NCBI GenBank assembly: GCA_964605235.1
Contig: CAZSBB010000011.1
Span: forward strand, 68,916 to 132,915
DNA length: 64,000 bases
Origin: CAZSBB01 sp964605235
Lineage (GTDB): Bacteria; Planctomycetota; Phycisphaerae; Phycisphaerales; Phycisphaeraceae
Direction of reading: 5' to 3'
Position numbers and translations under genes: made by a program
The notes under the pieces: model-generated
What the model saw: the letters and a program-made list of their open reading frames with translations, nothing else
What the model was told of the DNA's origin: nothing
The model's database searches: none
Part shown: piece after piece, positions 8,391-15,264 of the stretch
Layout: every line of letters begins with the position of its first letter
How positions within the stretch are numbered: position 1 is the stretch's first letter

Positions 8391-8507
8391 AACGAGCCGG
8401 AAGCGTCAGCGATGGGCCACGTCATCGTTTACCGGATGCTTCGCGCTAGACCACAGATGCCTGGGCGACCACGCGCCCAACCCGTCGCTGACGCTTCCGG
8501 CTCGTCA
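8391..8507. repeat. Palindromic repeat element, 116-bp family (copy 3)
   Basis: Left arm aacgagccggaagcgtcagc, right arm cccgtcgctgacgcttccgg then ctcgt, in inverted orientation, total 117 bases. It lies between two convergent genes. Confidence 0.9.
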
Positions 8508-8575
8508 AGAGGGCCATCGGGTTGGGGCAGGGCGAAGCTGGTTGACGGCAGACGGTCAGCGCGGGGGCGGATGAA

Positions 8576-8779
8576 TCAGCAGCAGCAGCAGTCGGCGGGG
8601 TCAGCTTCCAACTCGCGGGTGGTTTCCTCGCGGAGCTGGCGCGCCTGCGCGGCGACCTGTGCGGATTCAATGACCTGACCCGTGCGCGCCAGGGTGAGCT
8701 GGCGATGGCGCAGCCGCGCCAGTTCGCGTCGGGCGGTGGTGAGGCGTTGGGCAACGATAGTGGTGTTCGCGGACTTCAT
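8576..8779 (-). CDS. Small coiled-coil protein with tetracysteine tail
   Basis: A 67-residue protein from ATG 8779, preceded by CGGGGA at suitable spacing. Residues about 8-55 are rich in Arg, Glu, Leu and Ala with heptad-like spacing (QRLTTARRELARLRHRQL), so a helical or coiled-coil body is likely. It ends in ADPADCCCC, four consecutive cysteines at the very C-terminus, encoded by repeated tgc codons. I do not recognise the family. The Cys cluster could bind metal or be lipidated. It diverges from the DUF1015 gene. Codon use matches the neighbourhood; confidence that it is translated is moderate. Confidence 0.5.
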   Translation of the reverse strand: MKSANTTIVAQRLTTARRELARLRHRQLTLARTGQVIESAQVAAQARQLREETTRELEADPADCCCC

Positions 8780-9027
8780 GGCAGTATCCCCGGGGTTGGT
8801 ACAAACATTCCTTTGGGCACGGTGGCCCGGTACGAAGGAGCGGAATGTTAGCGAGCTATCGGCGTTTGAAAAGGCCCCTTGCATAAGATTTTCGCAAACA
8901 CGCGACAGATCAAGGTTCATAATCCCACTAACGCATCAATTCGGCAGGTTATTCCCGACCGGTCGCTGGCGACGGGGGGGCGGAGGCGTTACGCTTTGTG
9001 GCTCGATTTCCCCAGTCTGGAGCTGCC

Positions 9028-10347
9028 ATGCCGCGCATTTTGCCCATTACCGCGATCACCTATGACCTGGCCCTGGGGCGTGATTTGTCGACCAAAGTCG
9101 CCCCGCCGTATGACGTGCTGGATGAGCGGTCCAAGGCGGGTCTGCTGGCGCAGGACGAGTACAACATCGTGGCGATTGATTTGCCGCACCTGCCGCCCAA
9201 GACGGTCGGGCCCGACAGTGCTTATCAGGGCGCTGCCGCCACGCTCAACAAATGGCTCGACGCGGGTGTGCTGGAGCGTGGCTCCACGCCGGCGGTGTAC
9301 GTGTATCAGCAGACCTACGCCGCGCGCGGGCAGACCTACCATCGGCGGGGGCTGATCGCCAACGTCGCGCTGCAACCGTTTGGCGTCAAGCCCAGCGACG
9401 GCAGCGGCGGCGTCTACGCCCACGAGCAGACCTTCAGCGAACCGAAGGAAGATCGCCTGCGCTTGATGCGCGCCACGCAGGCGCAGCTTTCGCCGATCTT
9501 CGGGTTGTATGCCGACCCGACCGATCAGGTCACTGGCCTGCTGGCGGGGGTGATCGAGCGCGGCGAGCCGGACTTCTCCGCCAGCACCACCAGCGACGGC
9601 GTGCGCCATAGCGTGTGGGTCGTCAGCGATCCCGCGGAAATCGCCACCTTCGCGGCCGCGCTGCGTCCCTGTGACACCTTCATCGCCGACGGGCATCATC
9701 GCTACACCACCGCGCTCAACTACCGCCAGGAACTCGGGGAGATCGCTGCTGACCATCCCGCGCAGGCGTGCCTGTTCGTGCTGGTGGCGATGCAGGACCC
9801 GGGCCTGATCGTGCTGCCCACCCATCGCGTGCTCGGCGGCATGCAGGGCTTGTCGCTGGCGAAGCTGCGCCAGGTCGGCCGGGGCAGGATTCAAATCACT
9901 AAGTTCCAAGGTGATTCACTCGCAGCGCTCGAGGCCGCGCTGCCCACCGCCGGCCACCACGCGCTGGGGCTGCTGTGTCCGGGTGATCCCGAAGGCCCGC
10001 TGGCGCTCTGCACCACGGTGGATGCCGACCCCTTGGCGCAGAGCCATGCCGACCGCACCCCCGCCTGGCGCCAGTTGGATGTCGCCATCGTGCAGCATTT
10101 GTTGGTGGAGGAGCTGTGTCAGCCGCACTTCGCCGGCGGGAAGCCGTTGGCGTGGAAGTTCCCCCACGACTTGCCGACTGTCGAGCAGATCACCGACGGC
10201 AGCCACTACCAACTGGGCGTCATCACCCAGGCCACCCCGCTGGGCGCGATCGAGCAGGTCTGCACCGCCGGCGAGCTGATGCCGCAGAAGAGCACGTTCT
10301 TCTACCCCAAGCTGGCGACCGGGCTGGTGATCAATCCGCTTAAGTGA
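9028..10347 (+). CDS. DUF1015 family protein
   Basis: A 439-residue cytosolic protein of the DUF1015 (COG4198) family, recognised from the opening (PRILPITAITYDLALGRDLS, then VAPPYDVLDERSK), the internal FIADGHHRYTTALNYR motif, and the ending MPQKSTFFYPKLATGLVINP. The biochemical role is unsettled; the family often accompanies amino-acid or serine metabolism genes. The start is ATG 9028, with CTGGAG 6 bases upstream. Length is normal. A palindrome-bounded repeat begins 5 bases after the stop and probably serves as its 3' region. Confidence 0.9.
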   Translation: MPRILPITAITYDLALGRDLSTKVAPPYDVLDERSKAGLLAQDEYNIVAIDLPHLPPKTVGPDSAYQGAAATLNKWLDAGVLERGSTPAVYVYQQTYAARGQTYHRRGLIANVALQPFGVKPSDGSGGVYAHEQTFSEPKEDRLRLMRATQAQLSPIFGLYADPTDQVTGLLAGVIERGEPDFSASTTSDGVRHSVWVVSDPAEIATFAAALRPCDTFIADGHHRYTTALNYRQELGEIAADHPAQACLFVLVAMQDPGLIVLPTHRVLGGMQGLSLAKLRQVGRGRIQITKFQGDSLAALEAALPTAGHHALGLLCPGDPEGPLALCTTVDADPLAQSHADRTPAWRQLDVAIVQHLLVEELCQPHFAGGKPLAWKFPHDLPTVEQITDGSHYQLGVITQATPLGAIEQVCTAGELMPQKSTFFYPKLATGLVINPLK

Positions 10348-10351
10348 AGCA

Positions 10352-10616
10352 TTTTTTTTGCCACGGATGAACACAGATGAACACGGATGAAGAGATGAAG
10401 GTGAGGAGAAGCTAACCTGTTGCGTGCAAGCTGCGGATGAGCGGAGCGAATGTGGAGGTGTTGATGTGGAGATGTGGGATGTGGTGATGTGAAACTTAGC
10501 TGACGGTGAGGCGTTTACGGCAAGCTGCCCGCTACAAATCACCGAATCTCAAATCACCAAATCTCCAAATTCAACATCTCTTCATCCGTGTTCATCTGTG
10601 TTCATCCGTGGCAAAA
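10352..10616. repeat. Inverted-repeat element with catccgtgttcatccgtg ends (copy A)
   Basis: The left end tttttgccacggatgaacac and the right end gttcatccgtggcaaaaa are inverted copies, each with tandem gatgaacac(a/g) units. Sub-terminal segments (gtggtgatgtg... / ...caaatctccaaa) are also partly complementary, so the whole 265-base unit can fold on itself. It codes for nothing convincing. Related copies are at 23735-23942, 62515-62703 and 26751-26780. Confidence 0.85.
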
Positions 10617-10643
10617 ATCTCTTATCCCTGTCTGGACCACCAC

Positions 10644-11288
10644 TTGCGATCCATCTCCCAGCTAGAGCATGCGACCGACGAAGAGCTGGCGCGGTGGGCG
10701 GGCGCGGGGGAGGAGCCGGCGTTTGCGGAGCTGGTCGAGCGGTATCGCCTGGAGCTGTATCACTTTCTGGCGCGGTTTTGCCGGGATGCCGTGGCGGCGG
10801 AGGACCTGTTTCAGGAAACCTTCGTGCTGGTTTTCACCCATCTGGACCGTTTTGACGACCAGCGTCGATTTAAGCCGTGGCTTTTTACGATTGCCGCGAA
10901 CAAAGCCCGGGACTGGATGCGTAGAAACAAACGGAAAGCGCCTGTGACGCTGGCCGCCCCGGTGACCGGTTCATCGGATGACGCCGGTACGACCACCCTG
11001 GGCGACCTGCTCCAGGCGGACCTTCCCCAGCCGCATACCGCGGCCGAGCAGGCGGAGCTGCGCCAACAGGTGCGCCAGGTGGTTGATGATCTGCCCGACC
11101 ACCTGCGCGAAGTGCTCCTGTTGTCGTACTTCCACCAGTTGGCGTACGTGGAAATCGCCCAGGCGCTGGAGATTCCGCTGGGCACGGTCAAGAGTCGGCT
11201 GCATGCCGCGGTGGCGCAGTTCGCCAAACGCTGGCGTCAGGCGGACCCGGACCCGTCGCCCGCAACCACGCCGCCGACTGGAGCGTAG
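10644..11288 (+). CDS. RNA polymerase sigma-70 family factor (ECF-type)
   Basis: A 214-residue protein (from TTG 10644) with sigma region 2 (FAELVERYRLELYHFLARFC, then AAEDLFQETFVLVF and RFKPWLFTIAANKARDW) and region 4 (LPDHLREVLLLSYFHQLAYV, then LEIPLGTVKSRLHAA). Spacing fits extracytoplasmic-function factors. No ATG lies near the expected N-terminus; upstream in-frame codons are repeat sequence, so TTG at 10644 or a nearby CTG is the likely start. The next gene, 64 bases downstream, encodes a one-helix membrane protein that may be its partner or anti-sigma factor. Confidence 0.85.
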   Translation: MRSISQLEHATDEELARWAGAGEEPAFAELVERYRLELYHFLARFCRDAVAAEDLFQETFVLVFTHLDRFDDQRRFKPWLFTIAANKARDWMRRNKRKAPVTLAAPVTGSSDDAGTTTLGDLLQADLPQPHTAAEQAELRQQVRQVVDDLPDHLREVLLLSYFHQLAYVEIAQALEIPLGTVKSRLHAAVAQFAKRWRQADPDPSPATTPPTGA

Positions 11289-11352
11289 CACTGGCAGGAA
11301 AAATCGGCAGGATGCCCCCGAACCGTGGCCATGAGGGCCCCGAGGTGATGTG

Positions 11353-12375
11353 ATGGACCAGAGCAGTCCCAACAACCTGACGCCTGACGCCGGCGCGGAA
11401 AGCCTCCTGCCCGCCGACGCGCTGGCGGTCGATCGCGTGCTTGACCCCCGCAACTCCCCCCCCACCGCTTCGGCTGCTGATTCCACAGCTCCCCAGCGCC
11501 AGGCGCAGGTGCGCCGGCTGTTGGGCCTGCTCGCGCTGGACCCCGCCCCCGCGCCGCCGCACGACCTGACCGCCCGCACGCTCGCGGCCGTGCGTCAAGC
11601 GGTGCCGCGCGAAAAGCCCTTGCCGCGCCTCATGCTGACCGAACGCCCCGGTCCGCGCTTCTCGGGCATGCCGCTGCGCCTGCCGGAAATGCTCGCCGTC
11701 GCCGCCATGATCGTCTTTGGCATCTGCATCGCCCTGCCCGCCCTGGTGCGCAATCGCTCGGAAGCCCGCCGCTTCGCTTGTGAATCCAACCTCGCCGCCG
11801 CCGGCGCGAGCTTCGGCCTGTACGCCAGCGATTTCAACGACCTCCTGCCCCGCCAGCACCTGGAGCCCGGCAGCCCGTGGTATCACGTCGGGGAACAACC
11901 CCGCAACGGCCAGGCGGTGCAGTCCAACTCGGCGAACCTCTACCTCCTGGCGCGGCAGCACTACGTCAGCCCCGGCGCGCTGGCGTGCCCGGAAAACCGC
12001 GAAGCCCCGCGCGAAATGTCCCCCAGCATGTACGACTGGCCCCGCTATGAGGCCGTCTCCTACAGCTACCAGAACCAGTACACCCCCGTCAGCCAACGCC
12101 TGAGCGCTCACGCCAGCCCGCTGCTGGCGGACAAAAATCCGCTGTTCCTGCGTTCCACCACCGGTGCGCTCCGCTTCCGCACCGAACTGCAACGCGACAC
12201 CAACAGCTTCGCCCACAGCGGGGCCGGGCAGAACCTGCTCGTGTCCGACGGCAGCGTGCAGTGGTCCACCCGCCCGGTCTACCGCGGCAACCACCTCTGG
12301 CTGATCGAAGGCGTCGACCGCTACAACGGCACCGAAGCCCCCAGCCAGGCCGGCGACATCTTCCTGGTGCCGTGA
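11353..12375 (+). CDS. Membrane-anchored prepilin-like protein with H-X10-DG motif, possible sigma-factor partner
   Basis: A 340-residue protein. Residues 1-100 are Pro/Ala-rich and include a helical stretch (AQVRRLLGLLALDPAPAPP) like those in small anti-sigma proteins. A single transmembrane helix lies at about 107-130 (LAVAAMIVFGICIALPALV). Then comes a prepilin-like periplasmic region: RRFACESNLAAAGASFGLYA resembles the CxxNLxxxGxAxxxYxxD segment of planctomycete pseudopilins, and HSGAGQNLLVSDGSVQW resembles their H-X9-DG tail with one extra residue. It directly follows the sigma-factor gene, so an anti-sigma or sensor role is inferred from position only. Start ATG 11353 (GTG 11350 alternative); GAGGTG is upstream. 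Confidence 0.6.
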   Translation: MDQSSPNNLTPDAGAESLLPADALAVDRVLDPRNSPPTASAADSTAPQRQAQVRRLLGLLALDPAPAPPHDLTARTLAAVRQAVPREKPLPRLMLTERPGPRFSGMPLRLPEMLAVAAMIVFGICIALPALVRNRSEARRFACESNLAAAGASFGLYASDFNDLLPRQHLEPGSPWYHVGEQPRNGQAVQSNSANLYLLARQHYVSPGALACPENREAPREMSPSMYDWPRYEAVSYSYQNQYTPVSQRLSAHASPLLADKNPLFLRSTTGALRFRTELQRDTNSFAHSGAGQNLLVSDGSVQWSTRPVYRGNHLWLIEGVDRYNGTEAPSQAGDIFLVP

Positions 12376-12395
12376 GGCGGTGGAAAGCCCAGGGG

Positions 12396-12463
12396 GGCGT
12401 TAAAAAAGGGGATAAGTACATTATTTTTACTAAAATAATGTACTTATCCCCTTTTTTAACGCC
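12396..12463. repeat. Long hairpin: two perfect 32-base arms, 4-base loop
   Basis: The arms ggcgttaaaaaaggggataa... and their complement are separated by tact. It shares a 26-base arm core with the palindrome at 5283-5346 but has different outer six bases (ggcgtt/aacgcc against ggggat/atcccc), each self-complementary. It lies 20 bases after a stop codon, so a terminator or 3'-UTR hairpin is plausible. Confidence 0.88.
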
Positions 12464-12474
12464 ATTTATCACCT

Positions 12475-12492
12475 GTCCGGGCCAGCCCGGAC
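12475..12492. repeat. Small palindrome gtccgggccagcccggac
   Basis: A single copy of the gtccggg-type palindrome family, between the long hairpin and a 117-bp element. Confidence 0.65.
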
Positions 12493-12511
12493 CTGCGGAA
12501 GAGTTGCCTTC

Positions 12512-12628
12512 ACGAGCCGGAAGCGTGAGCGACGGGTTGGGCGTGGGGCGGCCGAAGCATTTGTGGTCCACCACAACTCCTCCTCATCCGCAGGCGTAGC
12601 CCGTTGTTCACGCTTCCAGTGCGTTTGA
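12512..12628. repeat. Palindromic repeat element, 116-bp family (copy 4)
   Basis: Left arm cacgagccggaagcgtgagc; right arm cgtagcccgttgttcacgct, more diverged than in other copies. The centre holds tgtggtccaccaca. It lies just upstream of ftsW, whose apparent N-terminal extension would be translated repeat sequence. Confidence 0.8.
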
Positions 12629-12702
12629 AGCAGGCGCATCACTTCACCGCTGCGCGCCGCGATTGGACCGTTTGCCCGGCGCTGGCCGATAATGTGGGTG
12701 CG

Positions 12703-13941
12703 ATGCTGCGCGCGGGCCAAATCATGATGCTCACCGCCGTGGCCCTGCTGGGGCTGGGCGTGGTGATGACCCAATCGGCGGGCATGACCATTGGCGGTGA
12801 CGCCAACCATGACGCCGTGGCGCTGCTCACCGGGCGGCAGGCGCTGTATGCCGTGCTCGCCCTGGGGGCGATGTGGCTGGCGAGTCGGCTGGATGTGCGG
12901 GAAATCTTCCGCCGCGCCGGCTGGCGTGGGCCAGTGTTCTGGCTGGTGCTGGCTTCGCTGGTGGCGGTGGGTTTGACTCAGGTGCCGGGCTTGAGCCGCA
13001 CGGTCAACGGCGCGACGCGTTGGTTGTACCTGGGCCCGCGCAGTTGGGGGTTGAGCTTCCAACCCAGCGAATTGCTCAAGCTCACCCTGGTTGCCGCGCT
13101 GGCGGGGTGGGGGGCGCGGCACACATTGACCATGCACAAGTTCTTCGATGGCCTGCTCCCGCCGTTGATCCTCACCGGGCTGGCGTGCGGGCTGGTGGTG
13201 CTCGAGGACCTGGGCACCGCGGCGCTGCTGGGCGTCGTCGCCCTGGCGCTGCTGCTGGCGGCCGGGGGCAAGTGGTGGCAATTGCTGCTGCCGGTGGCGC
13301 TGGGCGTGGCTGCCTTTGCTGCCCTGATCTACTTCACCCCCTGGCGCGTCGCCCGGCTGACGGCTTTTCTGGACCCCTGGGATGCCGCCAACGCCAATGG
13401 CTATCACCCCATTCAATCCATGCTCGCCATCGCGCAAGGCGAGCTGACGGGGCGCGGCCTGGGCAACGGGGTGCAGAAATTCGGCTACCTGCCCGAAGAC
13501 ACCACCGACTTCATCTTTGCTGTCATCTGTGAAGAACTCGGGCTGGCGGGGGCATTGCTCGTCACCGGCTTGTACGCCCTGCTGCTGTGGACCGGCCTGT
13601 CGGTGGTGCGCGCCTGTCAGGACCAGTTCGGCCGACTGCTGGCGCTGGGCTTGACCCTCATGATCTGTGCCCAGGCCCTCATCAACCTGCTCGTGGTCGT
13701 GGTGCTGGTGCCCACCAAGGGCATCGCCCTGCCCCTGGTCAGCTCCGGCGGCACCGGTTGGATCATCGGCGCTTTCAACCTCGGATTGGTCGCGGCACTG
13801 GACAACGCCAATGCGCTGCGGTGCAATACCGCATCGGCTGACGCGGACCACACGATCACGGATGACGCGCTGGCGCAGTCAGCCCCCCCGGAATCCCCGG
13901 AATCCTCGGTATCCCCGGTTCCCTCAGCATCCCCAGGTTGA
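12703..13941 (+). CDS. ftsW: FtsW, SEDS-family septal peptidoglycan polymerase
   Basis: A 412-residue inner-membrane protein with about ten helices that polymerises lipid II at the division site. Family signatures are visible: RWLYLGPRSWGLSFQPSELL near residue 105, ARLTAFLDPW followed by YHPIQSMLAIAQGELTGRGL, the loop PEDTTDFIFAVICEELGLAG, and the C-terminal LPLVSSGGTGWI. The C-terminal tail is hydrophilic and Pro/Ser-rich. Start ATG 12703 is chosen because the in-frame sequence upstream belongs to a repeat. murG follows after 8 bases, recalling the order of a dcw cluster, but the other cluster genes are absent. RodA is the only close alternative; the murG partner favours FtsW. Confidence 0.88.
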   Translation: MLRAGQIMMLTAVALLGLGVVMTQSAGMTIGGDANHDAVALLTGRQALYAVLALGAMWLASRLDVREIFRRAGWRGPVFWLVLASLVAVGLTQVPGLSRTVNGATRWLYLGPRSWGLSFQPSELLKLTLVAALAGWGARHTLTMHKFFDGLLPPLILTGLACGLVVLEDLGTAALLGVVALALLLAAGGKWWQLLLPVALGVAAFAALIYFTPWRVARLTAFLDPWDAANANGYHPIQSMLAIAQGELTGRGLGNGVQKFGYLPEDTTDFIFAVICEELGLAGALLVTGLYALLLWTGLSVVRACQDQFGRLLALGLTLMICAQALINLLVVVVLVPTKGIALPLVSSGGTGWIIGAFNLGLVAALDNANALRCNTASADADHTITDDALAQSAPPESPESSVSPVPSASPG

Positions 13942-13949
13942 AAAGCAAC

Positions 13950-15128
13950 ATGTCCCATACGCCTGTCATTCTGTTCGCCGGTGGTGGCTCCGGCGGGCAC
14001 ATCTTCCCGAACCTGGCGGTGCTCGAACGGCTGGAGGAAGCCGGCGCTGCCCTGCAGGCGCACTTTGTCGTCTCCAATCGGGCAGTGGACGCCGAGATTC
14101 TCCGTCCCCAGGAGTTGCCGTTCACCGCGCTGCCCGTGCGGCCGTGGTCCTCGCGCCCCTGGCATTGGCTCTCGTTTGCCGCCGCGTGGAGTCAGAGCAC
14201 CGCCATCGTGCGCGACCTGCTGTTCTCCCGACCGGTGGCGGCCGTGGTCAGCACGGGCGGGTTCGTGTCCGGCCCGGTCATCAAAGCCGCGGCGGCGGCG
14301 AATGTGCCGGTGCTGATGATGAACCTCGATGCCGTGCCCGGGCGCGCCAACAAACTGCTGGCGACGCAGGCGACCTACCTGTTCAGCGCCTACAACACGC
14401 CGGTGCTGCCGGATGCCGAACCGATCGGCGTGCCGCTGCGCCGCTGTGCGATTGGGCCGGAGGATCGCCGGGCGGCGCGGCAGCAACTGGGGCTCGACCC
14501 CATGCGCAGCACGCTGCTGATCACCGGCGCCAGTCAGGGGGCGACCACCATCAACCGCGCCATGATGCAGATGACCCGGCTGGCGGTGCCCAGCGCGGCG
14601 CTGGCGTCGTGGCAACTGCTGCACCTGGCGGGGGCGGAAGCGGATGTGGAGGAACTGCGGCGCAGCTACGCGGCCGCGGAGATTCCCGCGCGGGTCGAGC
14701 CGTTCCTCAGCGAGATGGGTTTGGCGTGGCGCGCTGCGGACATCGCCATCAGCCGGGCGGGGGCGGGCAGCGTCGCCGAGGTGTGGGCGAACGCCACGCC
14801 CACCATTTTCCTGCCGTATCCCTGGCACAAGGATCAGCATCAGCGCCTCAATGCCGAACCGCTCATGCGCGGCGGGGGCGCCAGCATCCTCACCGATCGC
14901 ATCGACCCGATGGCCAACGCCCGGCAACTGGCGGGCCCGCTCATCATGCTGATGAACAATCCCCGCAAGCGCGACAACATGCGCAAGTGGCTCACCGACC
15001 ACTGCCCGACCGACGGCGCTGCGTTGGTTGCCGAGCGTTTGCTGCCGCTGCTGGCCGCTGCTCAGGCCCGCGCCAACGGCGTGCTGCCGGATGATGAAGA
15101 AGACCCCGCGCACGTGTCGCCCAATTGA
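13950..15128 (+). CDS. murG: MurG, lipid II-forming N-acetylglucosaminyltransferase
   Basis: A 392-residue GT28 enzyme that transfers GlcNAc from UDP-GlcNAc to lipid I on the inner face of the cytoplasmic membrane. Visible motifs: the N-terminal Gly-rich loop FAGGGSGGHIFPNLAV; STGGFVSGPVIKAAAAANVP; the second Gly-rich loop ITGASQGATTIN; and the nucleotide-sugar site ISRAGAGSVAEVWANATPTI followed by PYPWHKDQHQRLNA. The C-terminus carries a short acidic tail. It follows ftsW by 8 bases and is surely cotranscribed. A TTG at 13938, overlapping the ftsW stop, is a possible longer start. Confidence 0.9.
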   Translation: MSHTPVILFAGGGSGGHIFPNLAVLERLEEAGAALQAHFVVSNRAVDAEILRPQELPFTALPVRPWSSRPWHWLSFAAAWSQSTAIVRDLLFSRPVAAVVSTGGFVSGPVIKAAAAANVPVLMMNLDAVPGRANKLLATQATYLFSAYNTPVLPDAEPIGVPLRRCAIGPEDRRAARQQLGLDPMRSTLLITGASQGATTINRAMMQMTRLAVPSAALASWQLLHLAGAEADVEELRRSYAAAEIPARVEPFLSEMGLAWRAADIAISRAGAGSVAEVWANATPTIFLPYPWHKDQHQRLNAEPLMRGGGASILTDRIDPMANARQLAGPLIMLMNNPRKRDNMRKWLTDHCPTDGAALVAERLLPLLAAAQARANGVLPDDEEDPAHVSPN

Positions 15129-15141
15129 TCGGCGGTGACTT

Positions 15142-15257
15142 AACGAGCCGGAAGCGTGAGCGACGGGTTGGGCGTACGATTGCCCCAGGGTCTGTGGTTA
15201 ACCACGAATTGCAGCACATCCGAACGCGTAGCCCGTCGCTGACGCTTCCGGCTCGTT
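15142..15257. repeat. Palindromic repeat element, 116-bp family (copy 5)
   Basis: Left arm aacgagccggaagcgtgagc, right arm cccgtcgctgacgcttccgg then ctcgtt, centre ctgtggttaaccacgaa. It fills the space between the convergent murG and SpoIIE-phosphatase genes, so a shared terminator-like role is possible. Confidence 0.9.
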
Positions 15258-15264
15258 GATTGGG

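Larger units (their letters stand above)
8166..8575. other. 410-base intergenic stretch made of repeats
   Basis: No gene seen. It contains an inverted pair of the small gtccggg-type palindromes (8184-8249) and one 117-bp palindromic element (8391-8507). Confidence 0.7.

Noticed and set aside
10506..10643. N-terminal extension of the sigma factor from ATG 10506
   Set aside because: The residues are translated inverted-repeat sequence (FIRVHLCSSVAKI) seen also at other copies.
12469..13851. Minus-strand frame of 460 codons opposite ftsW
   Set aside because: Gln/His/Arg-rich antisense text; the plus strand has all FtsW motifs.
13617..15113. Minus-strand frame of 498 codons opposite murG
   Set aside because: Antisense of murG and the ftsW end, with no family features.
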